A stretch of 5,496 nucleotides of DNA, taken from Leptospiraceae bacterium. Lineage in GTDB: Bacteria > Spirochaetota > Leptospiria > Leptospirales > Leptospiraceae. The position numbers and the translations under genes were made by a program. The DNA lies in assembly GCA_027485405.1 (NCBI GenBank), contig JAIXRB010000091.1, forward strand, positions 1 to 5,496, written 5' to 3'. The notes beneath the pieces are model-generated. The model was not told the origin of the DNA. It did no database searches and saw nothing but the letters and a program-made list of their open reading frames with translations. Of this stretch, positions 1 to 5,075 are shown piece by piece (position 1 is the first letter of the stretch; the number at the start of each line of letters is the position of its first letter).

Positions 1-300
1 GAGATTAGAAAAGTTAGAAAAGAGTGTCTAGCTACTGTTGGAGAAATTTCCAATAAGGATCACAATTTGGTGATCATTGGAAAAGCTGGAAGAAACCGTT
101 GGTTGGGACATCGTCCGAAAGTTCGGGGGGTTGTAATGAATCCGGTCGATCACCCATTGGGTGGTGGTGAAGGAAGAACTTCAGGAGGTCGACATCCAGT
201 GACACCTTGGGGAAAACCTACAAAGGGCTTTAAAACTCGAAAGACTAGACCAAGTGATAAATTCATCATTCAAAGACGAAAAAAGAACAGGAACCGATAA
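1..300 (+). CDS. rplB: 50S ribosomal protein L2, 3' part (C-terminal 99 residues)
   Basis: Cut by the left edge of the window: frame 1 is open from base 1 and ends at TAA 298-300, so about the last 99 of roughly 275 residues are present. L2 binds 23S rRNA near the peptidyl transferase centre and is needed for subunit joining. Seen here are the KAGRNRWLG segment and the MNPVDHPLGGGEGR motif (from base 136), followed by HPVTPWG, TKG and a basic tail ending in QRRKKNRNR. The His at 151-153 corresponds to the E. coli His229 tied to peptidyl transferase function and is kept. The next His of the usual DHPHGGG is Leu here (codon TTG, 157-159). A TTG at 67 could be misread as a start, but the L2 match continues upstream through KVRKECLATVGE, so there is no real start inside the window. 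rpsS follows after 14 nt. Confidence 0.98.
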   Translation, partial: EIRKVRKECLATVGEISNKDHNLVIIGKAGRNRWLGHRPKVRGVVMNPVDHPLGGGEGRTSGGRHPVTPWGKPTKGFKTRKTRPSDKFIIQRRKKNRNR

Positions 301-314
301 GGATTAGTTAGGTT

Positions 315-593
315 ATGGCAAGAAGTTTAAAAAAGGGTCCTTTCATAGATGATCACCTAATGAAAAAGATCACTAAATTGAATTCCGAAGGGAAAAAGAC
401 ACCTTTCAAATCATACTCAAGAAGAAGTACAATTTACCCTGATATGATTGGACATACTGTCATGATTCACAATGGAAAAGCGTTTGTTCCGGTCTACGTA
501 AATGACAATATGATCGGCCACAAGCTAGGTGAGTTCGCTCCAACCAGAACCTTTCGAGGCCATGGTGGAGACAAAAAAGTGGTGAAAAAGTAA
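315..593 (+). CDS. rpsS: 30S ribosomal protein S19
   Basis: A 92-residue protein, the normal length for bacterial S19, which sits in the head of the 30S subunit, pairs with S13 and contacts 16S rRNA near the A-site finger bridge. The N-terminal RSLKKGPF (residues 3-10) and the C-terminal signature GHKLGEFAPTRTFRGHGG (68-85) are plain to see, and the middle carries the usual RRSTIYPDMIGHT segment. The tail is lysine-rich (DKKVVKK). The ATG at 315 is the natural start because family similarity begins at residue 2. A modest AAGGA at 299-303, overlapping the rplB stop, lies 11 nt upstream. rplV follows after 7 nt. Nothing is unusual about the protein. Confidence 0.98.
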   Translation: MARSLKKGPFIDDHLMKKITKLNSEGKKTPFKSYSRRSTIYPDMIGHTVMIHNGKAFVPVYVNDNMIGHKLGEFAPTRTFRGHGGDKKVVKK

Positions 594-600
594 GGTTCTC

Positions 601-951
601 ATGGAAGCAAAAGCTGTAGCAAAACATGTTCGCATTTCGGCAAGAAAAGCTCGTTTGGTTGCCAATGAGATTCGGGGTTACGATTACAAGGAAGCAATAG
701 ATATCCTTCGTTTCACGAACAAGGGAGCTAGTTCAATGATGATCAATCTCTTGAATTCGGCAGTGGCGAATGCAGTGCAAATGAATGAAAGCGTTGATCC
801 AGCCAATCTCTACGTTAAAAAAATATATGTGGATGACGGACCAATAATGAAAAGGTTTCGCCCACGAGCTCGAGGTCGTGCGTCTCGGATCAGAAAAAGA
901 TTAAGTCATATAACAGTTGTAGTTTCAGACAGCGATAAAAAGGCAAAATAA
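601..951 (+). CDS. rplV: 50S ribosomal protein L22
   Basis: A 116-residue L22 (E. coli 110). L22 binds all domains of 23S rRNA; its globular part lies at the tunnel exit and its long beta-hairpin lines the nascent-peptide tunnel. The N-terminal ARKARLVANEIRG (residues 14-26) and the hairpin with GPIMKRFRPRARGRASRI (80-97), followed by SHITVVVSD (102-110), match the family. The MKR triplet at 83-85, whose deletion in E. coli L22 gives macrolide resistance, is intact. The few extra residues are a short lysine-rich C-terminal tail (SDKKAK). AAGG at 592-595 overlaps the rpsS stop and lies 5 nt before the ATG. The stop shares its last base with the rpsC start (TAATG), which suggests coupled translation. 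Confidence 0.98.
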   Translation: MEAKAVAKHVRISARKARLVANEIRGYDYKEAIDILRFTNKGASSMMINLLNSAVANAVQMNESVDPANLYVKKIYVDDGPIMKRFRPRARGRASRIRKRLSHITVVVSDSDKKAK

Positions 952-1628
952 TGGGTCAAAAAGTTAATCCAATCGGACTTAGGATAGGCATAACCAGAAA
1001 TTGGGATTCTATCTGGTTTTCTAAGCAAGAATATATAAAAAACCTTCATGAAGACATTAAAATTCGAAGATTTCTCCTAAAGAAATTCAAATCCGCATCT
1101 GTTGTAAAAATCGTAATTGAGAGATTTCCGGAAAAAGTGAATATCAATCTCCACACATCAAAGCCTGGGATGGTGATTGGCCAGAAAGGCCAGAACATCG
1201 AATCCGTGAAGCAAGAGCTGAAAAAGATGTCAGAAAAGCCAATCGGGATGAACATCATCGAAGTAAAGAAACCTGAAATCATAGCACAAGCAATTGCAGA
1301 GACTGTGGCTCTTCAAATTGAACAAAGGATGCCTTTCCGACGAGTGATGAAAGCTGAACTACGACGGGCAATGCGCGGTGGAGTGGAAGGCGTCAAGATC
1401 CAAATTGCGGGACGGTTGAACGGGGCAGATATGGCGCGAACGGAAAAGTATATGGAAGGAAGAGTTCCACTCCATACTTTGCGTGCTAAGATTGACTTCG
1501 GATTCAAAGAAGCACTTACAACTTACGGACAAATTGGAGTTAAGGTTTGGACCTATACTGGAGATTATTTTCCAGCAAAAGAAGAATCAGAAGAAGATAA
1601 ATACGCGGTAAAGCGAAGAACTAGTTAA
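951..1628 (+). CDS. rpsC: 30S ribosomal protein S3
   Basis: A 225-residue S3 (E. coli 233). S3 lies in the 30S head at the mRNA entry site and, with S4 and S5, contributes to mRNA unwinding. The N-terminus MGQKVNPIGLRIGI is the family hallmark. A type 2 KH domain covers roughly residues 38-108, with the GxxG loop as GQKG at 77-80. The entry-site basic residues are present as FRRVMK (R130, R131, K134), equivalent to the E. coli helicase residues Arg131/Arg132/Lys135. The C-terminal domain carries GRLNGADMARTE (154-165) and EGRVPLHTLRA. The tail after about residue 208 is charged (EESEEDKY, then KRR). AAGG at 940-943, inside the end of rplV, is spaced 7 nt from the ATG; the start overlaps the rplV stop by one base. 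Confidence 0.98.
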   Translation: MGQKVNPIGLRIGITRNWDSIWFSKQEYIKNLHEDIKIRRFLLKKFKSASVVKIVIERFPEKVNINLHTSKPGMVIGQKGQNIESVKQELKKMSEKPIGMNIIEVKKPEIIAQAIAETVALQIEQRMPFRRVMKAELRRAMRGGVEGVKIQIAGRLNGADMARTEKYMEGRVPLHTLRAKIDFGFKEALTTYGQIGVKVWTYTGDYFPAKEESEEDKYAVKRRTS

Positions 1629-1638
1629 CGAGAAAACC

Positions 1639-2052
1639 ATGCTAGCACCTAAACGAGTAAAATTTAGAAAACGCCAAAGAGGCAGATTAAAAGGAAAGGA
1701 CGAACGCGGTTCCTCCGTTTCCTTCGGTGAGTTTGGTTTGAAAGCAGTGACTTCGGGAAGAATCACAGCTCGCCAAATCGAGGCCGCAAGGATTACAATC
1801 AATCGCCAAGTGAAAAGAGGTGGTAAGCTTTGGATTCGGATTTTTCCGCATCTTCCGATTACTAAGAAACCTGCAGAGACTCGGATGGGAAAAGGAAAAG
1901 GAAATCCTGAGTTCTGGATTGCTGAAGTTCGACCTGGTCGTGTTCTCTTTGAAATGGCTGGGGTTGATGAAGCAACGGCCAGAAAAGCTTTGGATCTGGC
2001 GGCTTTCAAGCTTCCAGTAGAAACAACTTTTGTTAAAAGGAATATTCTATGA
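1639..2052 (+). CDS. rplP: 50S ribosomal protein L16
   Basis: A 137-residue L16 (E. coli 136), a late-assembling 50S protein that binds 23S rRNA near the A-site tRNA elbow and is needed for peptidyl transfer and subunit joining. Seen: the basic N-terminus PKRVKFRKRQRGR (residues 4-16), GEFGLKA, the GRITARQIEAAR segment (40-51), KLWIRIFP (63-70) and the RMGKGKGN motif (82-89). Arg82 corresponds to E. coli Arg81, which the oxygenase YcfD hydroxylates there; whether it is modified here cannot be seen. ATG 1639 lies 10 nt after rpsC with only a weak GAG (1630-1632) before it. The stop overlaps the rpmC start as ATGA. Confidence 0.98.
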   Translation: MLAPKRVKFRKRQRGRLKGKDERGSSVSFGEFGLKAVTSGRITARQIEAARITINRQVKRGGKLWIRIFPHLPITKKPAETRMGKGKGNPEFWIAEVRPGRVLFEMAGVDEATARKALDLAAFKLPVETTFVKRNIL

Positions 2053-2321
2053 AAGAGAATTTAAAAACTCTATCTGATTCTGAAATACAAAAAGAGATAC
2101 AGAAATCCTCTGAAGAGGTGAGAAAAGCTCGTTTCCAATTCGCTGTCACGAGATCTCTTGAGAATCCGAAACTTATCCACAAAGAAAAAAAGAGAATAGC
2201 TCGGTTGTTAACCCTCGTTAGAGAGCGTGAATTGGAAAAGAAAGGAAAATTGGTTAAAAACCCGGGCAAGAAAAAGCCAGAAGCAGAATTAGCAAAACCG
2301 GCTAAGGGCAAGAAAAAGTAA
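2049..2321 (+). CDS. rpmC: 50S ribosomal protein L29 with a lysine-rich C-terminal extension
   Basis: The first 65 or so residues fit L29, a small two-helix protein at the tunnel exit beside L23, where trigger factor and SRP dock in well-studied bacteria. Similarity is carried by LSDSEIQKEI (8-17), RKARFQFAVTRSLENP (25-40) and the second-helix stretch KKRIARLLTLVRER (47-60). L29 is one of the least conserved ribosomal proteins, so position between rplP and rpsQ weighs heavily. The protein is 90 residues against a usual 60-70. The excess is a tail from about residue 64 made almost wholly of Lys, Pro, Ala, Gly and Glu, ending in KGKKK, likely disordered. AAAAGGA at 2035-2041 inside rplP is a good ribosome binding site, and the ATG overlaps the rplP stop by 4 nt. 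Confidence 0.95.
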   Translation: MKENLKTLSDSEIQKEIQKSSEEVRKARFQFAVTRSLENPKLIHKEKKRIARLLTLVRERELEKKGKLVKNPGKKKPEAELAKPAKGKKK

Positions 2322-2327
2322 CGCACC

Positions 2328-2597
2328 ATGACCGAAGAAAAGAAAAAGAAAGAAATCACAGTACAAGGCGTAGTGGTTAGTGACAAGATGACAAAGACTG
2401 TTGTTATCGAAGTTGTTACTCGTCATACACATCCTAAATTTAAAAAGATTATGACAAGAACATCACGCGTAAAAGTGCATGATGAAAAGAATGAATGTCA
2501 GGTTGGTGATACCATCCTTGCAGTTGAAACAAGACCACTTTCAAAGCAAAAGCATCATGTCCTGAAGAAGGTTGTGGAAAAGGCTAAATTCGTATGA
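2328..2597 (+). CDS. rpsQ: 30S ribosomal protein S17
   Basis: An 89-residue S17 (E. coli 84), a primary 16S rRNA binder of OB-fold type that helps organise the lower 30S body. Seen: GVVVSDKMTKTVVIEV (residues 14-29), HPKFKK, the strand around VKVHDEKNECQVGD (48-61) and the signature ETRPLSKQK (67-75). The extra length is a short charged N-terminus (TEEKKKK). No Shine-Dalgarno is convincing: the nearest purine-rich match, AAGGGC at 2304-2309, is 18 nt from the ATG. Translation probably depends on ribosomes finishing rpmC 6 nt earlier. The stop overlaps the rplN start as ATGA, exactly where the S10 and spc operons are separate in E. coli. Confidence 0.98.
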   Translation: MTEEKKKKEITVQGVVVSDKMTKTVVIEVVTRHTHPKFKKIMTRTSRVKVHDEKNECQVGDTILAVETRPLSKQKHHVLKKVVEKAKFV

Positions 2598-2986
2598 TCC
2601 AGCAAGAAACGATTCTCCAAGTTGCCGATAACTCTGGCGTAAAAAAAGTTATGTGCGTAAAAGTACTCGGTGGTTCTAAGCGTAGATATGCTAGTCTAGG
2701 CGACGAAATCATTGTCGCTGTCAAAGATGCTCAGCCAGCTTACGGTCTCAGAGATGGACAAGGAAAGAAAGTTCATGCAAAGGCGGTTCAAAGAGCCGTT
2801 GTTGTTCGAACTAAAAAAGAAGTTCGTAGAGCCGACGGAACCTATATCCGATTTGATGACAACGCTGTTGCTATCATTGACGATAAAGGGAATCCAAAAG
2901 GAACGAGAATCTTTGGACCTGTTGCCCGAGAACTTCGGGACAAAAAATACATGAAAATCATTTCTCTTGCTCCAGAGGTTCTATAA
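2594..2986 (+). CDS. rplN: 50S ribosomal protein L14 with an enlarged internal loop
   Basis: A 130-residue L14 (E. coli 122-123). L14 binds 23S rRNA on the interface side of the 50S, contacts 16S helix 14 (bridge B8) with L19, and is the docking site of the silencing factor RsfS. Seen: MIQQETILQVADNSG (residues 1-15), VMCVKVLGGSKRRYASLGD (19-37), AVVVRTKK (68-75), DGTYIRFDDNA and GTRIFGPVARELR, ending in the invariant KIISLAPEVL. Aligned by eye to E. coli, about 8 residues are added between KDA (44-46) and AVVV (68), in a Gly/Lys-rich stretch containing YGLRDGQGKKVHAK; one residue is lost later. AAAAGG at 2578-2583 within rpsQ precedes the ATG by 10 nt. The stop overlaps rplX by one base. Confidence 0.98.
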   Translation: MIQQETILQVADNSGVKKVMCVKVLGGSKRRYASLGDEIIVAVKDAQPAYGLRDGQGKKVHAKAVQRAVVVRTKKEVRRADGTYIRFDDNAVAIIDDKGNPKGTRIFGPVARELRDKKYMKIISLAPEVL

Positions 2987-3369
2987 TGGCTAAGAAACTA
3001 CTCTACCGTGGTTCGGAACCAACTAAGTTTAAAAAGACTAAACTAAAGAAAGACGATGAAGTCTTTGTTATAGCTGGTAAAGAAAAAGGAAAAAAAGGAA
3101 AAATCCTAGCAATCGATAAACGAAAAGATCGAGTCTTTGTTGAGGGCGTAAATAAACGAAAAAGATTTGTTCGTCCGACACAAGAGAATCCGCAAGGCGG
3201 ATCTATAGAAATCGAGTCTGGAATCCATATTTCTAACGTTATGTTCTTGGATCCAAAGATGGACAACAAGAAGAAACCTGAAAAGAAAATCAAGGCTGTT
3301 CGGATCGGATTTGTCGCAAAAGACGGTGTGACGAAACGAGTAACCAGACCTGAAGGAAAAGAAATTTAA
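2986..3369 (+). CDS. rplX: 50S ribosomal protein L24 with N-terminal extension and lysine-rich insert
   Basis: A 127-residue L24 (E. coli 104). L24 starts 50S assembly by binding the 5' end of 23S rRNA and ends up at the tunnel exit. The KOW motif lies in DDEVFVIAGKEKGKKGKI (residues 23-40), followed by RVFVEGVN (49-56), NPQGGSIE (68-75) and HISNVMFLDP. Two parts are longer than usual: about 15 basic residues before DDEV (YRGSEPTKFKKTKLKK) and about 9 residues, rich in lysine, around DNKKKPEKKIKAV (93-105). The upstream start is supported by AGAGG at 2974-2978, 7 nt from the ATG, and by the TAATG overlap with rplN. There is no ATG between it and the KOW motif, so the extension is not a start-site error of the simple kind. 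Confidence 0.97.
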   Translation: MAKKLLYRGSEPTKFKKTKLKKDDEVFVIAGKEKGKKGKILAIDKRKDRVFVEGVNKRKRFVRPTQENPQGGSIEIESGIHISNVMFLDPKMDNKKKPEKKIKAVRIGFVAKDGVTKRVTRPEGKEI

Positions 3370-3372
3370 ACT

Positions 3373-3924
3373 ATGAAACCTCGCCTTAAAAATCGTTACG
3401 AAACAGAAATAAAACCAGCTCTGAAAGAGAAACTGGGTTTTCAAACTGTCATGCGAGTCCCAAAGCTTGAGAAAATAGTTCTAAATGTGGGAATGGGAGA
3501 AGCGCATGGGGATCCTAAAGCAATGGAAGCCTGCCTTCTTGAGATAGGCCAAATCACTGGTCAAAAACCCGTGAAGACTCTAGCCAAAAAATCCATTGCT
3601 GGCTTCAAAGTCAGAGAAGGGATGGTTCTTGGCTGCAAAGTAACACTTCGCGGAAACCATATGTATGAATTTTTAGATCGTTTCATCAACATAGCACTTC
3701 CTCGGGTTCGGGACTTTAGGGGAGTGAACCCAAAGGGTTTTGATGGAAGAGGGAACTACAACTTATCTGTGAAAGAACAGATTATTTTCCCAGAGATTCA
3801 TTTTGATAAAATCAAAACCATTTATGGAATTAACATTACTTTCGTGACTAGTACGGAAGTAGACACTGAGGCATATGAGCTTTTTCGGATGTTCGGTATG
3901 CCTTACCGAACGACAGGTAAATAG
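3373..3924 (+). CDS. rplE: 50S ribosomal protein L5
   Basis: A 183-residue L5 (E. coli 179), which with L18 and 5S rRNA forms the central protuberance and touches S13 and P-site tRNA. Seen: the N-terminal RLKNRYETEIKPAL, KLEKIVLNVGMGEA (residues 31-44), ITGQKPV (61-67), KKSIAGFKVREG (72-83), RDFRGVNPKGFDGRGNYN (113-130) and KEQIIFPEI (134-142). The extra residues are a short C-terminal tail (YRTTGK). The ATG lies 3 nt after the rplX stop; AAGGA at 3353-3357 is 15 nt away, too far to be a good ribosome binding site, so coupling to rplX is likely. This is the only gene here ending in TAG, and that stop is part of the rpsN ribosome binding site. A perfect hairpin lies in its last codons (3891-3911). 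Confidence 0.98.
   Translation: MKPRLKNRYETEIKPALKEKLGFQTVMRVPKLEKIVLNVGMGEAHGDPKAMEACLLEIGQITGQKPVKTLAKKSIAGFKVREGMVLGCKVTLRGNHMYEFLDRFINIALPRVRDFRGVNPKGFDGRGNYNLSVKEQIIFPEIHFDKIKTIYGINITFVTSTEVDTEAYELFRMFGMPYRTTGK
3891..3911 (+). other. Perfect 8-bp inverted repeat at the 3' end of rplE
   Basis: GTTCGGTA at 3891-3898 is exactly complementary to TACCGAAC at 3904-3911, with a 5-nt loop TGCCT. In RNA this would form an 8-bp stem ending 10 nt before the rpsN Shine-Dalgarno. It is not followed by a T run, so it is not an intrinsic terminator. It lies inside L5 codons, so it may be chance or may have a role in mRNA stability or rpsN translation; the fold is seen, a function is not. Confidence 0.4.
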
Positions 3925-3927
3925 GAG
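3922..3927 (+). promoter_or_regulatory. Ribosome binding site of rpsN, overlapping the rplE stop
   Basis: TAGGAG, 6 nt before the rpsN ATG, is among the strongest Shine-Dalgarno matches in the window. Its first three bases are the TAG stop of rplE, so termination of L5 and initiation of S14 happen on the same footprint. Confidence 0.85.
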
Positions 3928-3933
3928 TAATTC

Positions 3934-4119
3934 ATGGCTAAAAAATCAATGATGGCACGCCACGCCAAAGACCAAAAATTCAAAGTAAGAGAATACAATC
4001 GATGCCCACTTTGTGGGAGATCGCGTGGTTATTTAAGAAGATTTGACATGTGTCGACTCTGTTTCCGTGACTTGGCTAGCAAAGCCCAGATTCCGGGCGT
4101 AAAAAAATCTTCATGGTAA
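3934..4119 (+). CDS. rpsN: 30S ribosomal protein S14, zinc-binding type
   Basis: A 61-residue S14 of the short zinc type (also called type Z, rpsZ), in place of the roughly 100-residue zinc-free form of E. coli. S14 sits in the 30S head next to S3, S10 and S19 and joins late in assembly. Four cysteines form the zinc ribbon: Cys24 and Cys27 (RCPLCGR) and Cys40 and Cys43 (MCRLCFR). The N-terminal MAKKSMMARHAK and the C-terminal IPGVKKSSW are typical of the family. The start is fixed by length, by TAGGAG 6 nt upstream, and by the 9-nt gap from rplE. A zinc-free paralogue, which some bacteria keep for zinc shortage, is not in this window. Confidence 0.98.
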   Translation: MAKKSMMARHAKDQKFKVREYNRCPLCGRSRGYLRRFDMCRLCFRDLASKAQIPGVKKSSW

Positions 4120-4120
4120 C

Positions 4121-4125
4121 AGGAG
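4121..4125 (+). promoter_or_regulatory. Ribosome binding site of rpsH
   Basis: AGGAG sits 10 nt before the ATG at 4136. A second purine run, AAGG at 4131-4134, is only 1 nt from the ATG and too close to act. The 16-nt gap holding this site is the longest between genes in the window. Confidence 0.75.
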
Positions 4126-4135
4126 CTACTAAGGC

Positions 4136-4534
4136 ATGAGTTTATCTGATCCAATCGCTGATATGCTAACTAGAATTCGCAACGCTCAACAAGCAAAACA
4201 TGAGCATTGTGTTATCCCAGGAAGCAAAATTAAAAAATCTATTCTATACCTTTTAAAAGAAGAGGGATTTGTAGAAGACGTTCTTGAAATGAAAAATGGA
4301 AGTTTTGATGACTTTCAAGTGAAACTAAAGTATGATACGAACAAGAAACCCGTGATTCGGATGTTAGAAAGAGTGTCTACTCCAGGTCGTCGGGTTTATA
4401 TTCAATCTGCAGAAATTCGACCATTTCGAAACAACATTGGAACACTAATCCTCTCTACTTCCAAAGGAATTATGACAGGAAAAAGAGCCCGGAAGTTGAA
4501 AGTCGGGGGAGAAATCCTCTGTAAGGTATTCTAA
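4136..4534 (+). CDS. rpsH: 30S ribosomal protein S8
   Basis: A 132-residue S8 (E. coli 130), a primary 16S rRNA binder (helix 21 in the central domain). In E. coli it also represses the spc operon by binding its own mRNA near the rplE start. Seen: the N-terminal DPIADMLTRIRNAQ (residues 5-18), IKKSILYLLKEEGFV (32-46), ERVSTPGRRVY (78-88) and the signature GTLILSTSKGIMTGKRARK (102-120), then GGEILCKVF. The ATG is supported by AGGAG 10 nt upstream. rplF begins 1 nt after the stop. I could not recognise an S8 target in the rplX-rplE junction, so whether the protein is the operon's repressor here is open. Confidence 0.98.
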   Translation: MSLSDPIADMLTRIRNAQQAKHEHCVIPGSKIKKSILYLLKEEGFVEDVLEMKNGSFDDFQVKLKYDTNKKPVIRMLERVSTPGRRVYIQSAEIRPFRNNIGTLILSTSKGIMTGKRARKLKVGGEILCKVF

Positions 4535-4535
4535 A

Positions 4536-5075
4536 ATGTCTAGAGTAGGAAAAAGCATTATCAAAATCCCGCCAAAAGTGGAAGTTAAGACCGAAGCTGG
4601 CAACATCTTAGTTAAAGGTCCATTGGGCGAACTGCGCTCTCCTTTGTACGAAGGAGTTTCGGTCAAAGTCGAGAATGGTGAGATAGTATTCTTACGAAGC
4701 AACGAAGAGCAAAAAGTTGTTTCTTTGCATGGGTTAGTTAGAGCGCTTTGCATGAACAATGTAAAAGGCGTAACCAATGGCTGGGAAAAGAACCTAGAAA
4801 TTGCAGGTGTTGGTTACAGGGCTCAAAAAAAAGGTAAAGACTTGGTGATGAACTTAGGTTATTCGCATGAAGTTGTTTTCCCCGAACCACCTGGAATAAA
4901 AATCGAAGTTGCCGATCTCGTAAAAATCAAAATTACAGGAATTGATCGTCAATTGGTTGGGCAAGTAGCGGCAGACATCCGATCGAAAAGACCGCCTGAG
5001 CCTTATAAAGCAAAAGGCATAAAATATGCTAATGAATACATCAGACGAAAAGCTGGTAAAACTGGTAAGAAGTAA
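4536..5075 (+). CDS. rplF: 50S ribosomal protein L6
   Basis: A 179-residue L6 (E. coli 177), made of two similar domains, that binds 23S rRNA near the sarcin-ricin loop and the factor-binding region. Seen: MSRVGKSIIKIPPKV at the start, NILVKGPLGELRSPL (residues 23-37), the interdomain stretch GWEKNLEIAGVGYRAQ (82-97), GIDRQLVGQVAADIRSKR (135-152) and the family signature PEPYKAKGIKY (154-164). The signature has Ala in YKAKG where E. coli has Gly, an accepted variant. The tail is basic (RRKAGKTGKK). TAAGG at 4522-4526 inside rpsH lies 9 nt before the ATG. A run of eight A at 4825-4832 codes for Gln-Lys-Lys; a -1 slip there meets TAA at 4835-4837, so no alternative product is expected. Confidence 0.98.
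   Translation: MSRVGKSIIKIPPKVEVKTEAGNILVKGPLGELRSPLYEGVSVKVENGEIVFLRSNEEQKVVSLHGLVRALCMNNVKGVTNGWEKNLEIAGVGYRAQKKGKDLVMNLGYSHEVVFPEPPGIKIEVADLVKIKITGIDRQLVGQVAADIRSKRPPEPYKAKGIKYANEYIRRKAGKTGKK

Noticed and set aside
67..69. TTG as a start codon for a short protein ending at 300
   Set aside because: L2 similarity continues without a break upstream to base 1, so this is an internal Leu codon of rplB.
1179..1194. GGCCAGAAAGGCCAG-type repeat in rpsC
   Set aside because: It encodes the GQKGQ of the KH GxxG loop; the repetition follows from the protein sequence.
1046..2009. Open frames on the - strand across rpsC and rplP, at 1046-1282, 1313-1507 and 1587-2009
   Set aside because: They lie fully antisense to well-identified ribosomal genes, have no family resemblance, and the translations look like reverse-complement artefacts (Phe/Ser/Ile-rich). 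No ribosome binding site context supports them.
1820..2954. Alternative-frame + strand openings inside rplP (1820-2020) and rplN (2712-2954)
   Set aside because: They overlap confirmed L16 and L14 reading frames and the proteins match nothing I recognise.
3188..3202. Inverted repeat ATCCGC-AAG-GCGGAT in rplX as a possible terminator or regulator
   Set aside because: It falls on the codons of the conserved L24 segment NPQGGSI, has a 3-nt loop and no following T run; coding constraint explains it.
4084..4098. GCCC/GGGC stem near the end of rpsN, followed by an A run
   Set aside because: Only 4 bp, followed by A rather than T on the coding strand, and within the conserved C-terminus of S14; not a terminator for this strand.
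2033..4777. Further - strand frames at 2033-2386, 3003-3293, 3106-3444 and 4445-4777
   Set aside because: Same reason: antisense shadows of lysine-rich genes, whose AAG/AAA codons read as Phe/Leu on the other strand and rarely give stops.
4825..4837. Run of eight A in rplF as a programmed frameshift site
   Set aside because: The -1 frame reaches TAA at 4835-4837 at once and no conserved downstream signal is seen; L6 is intact in frame, so this is just Gln-Lys-Lys coding.
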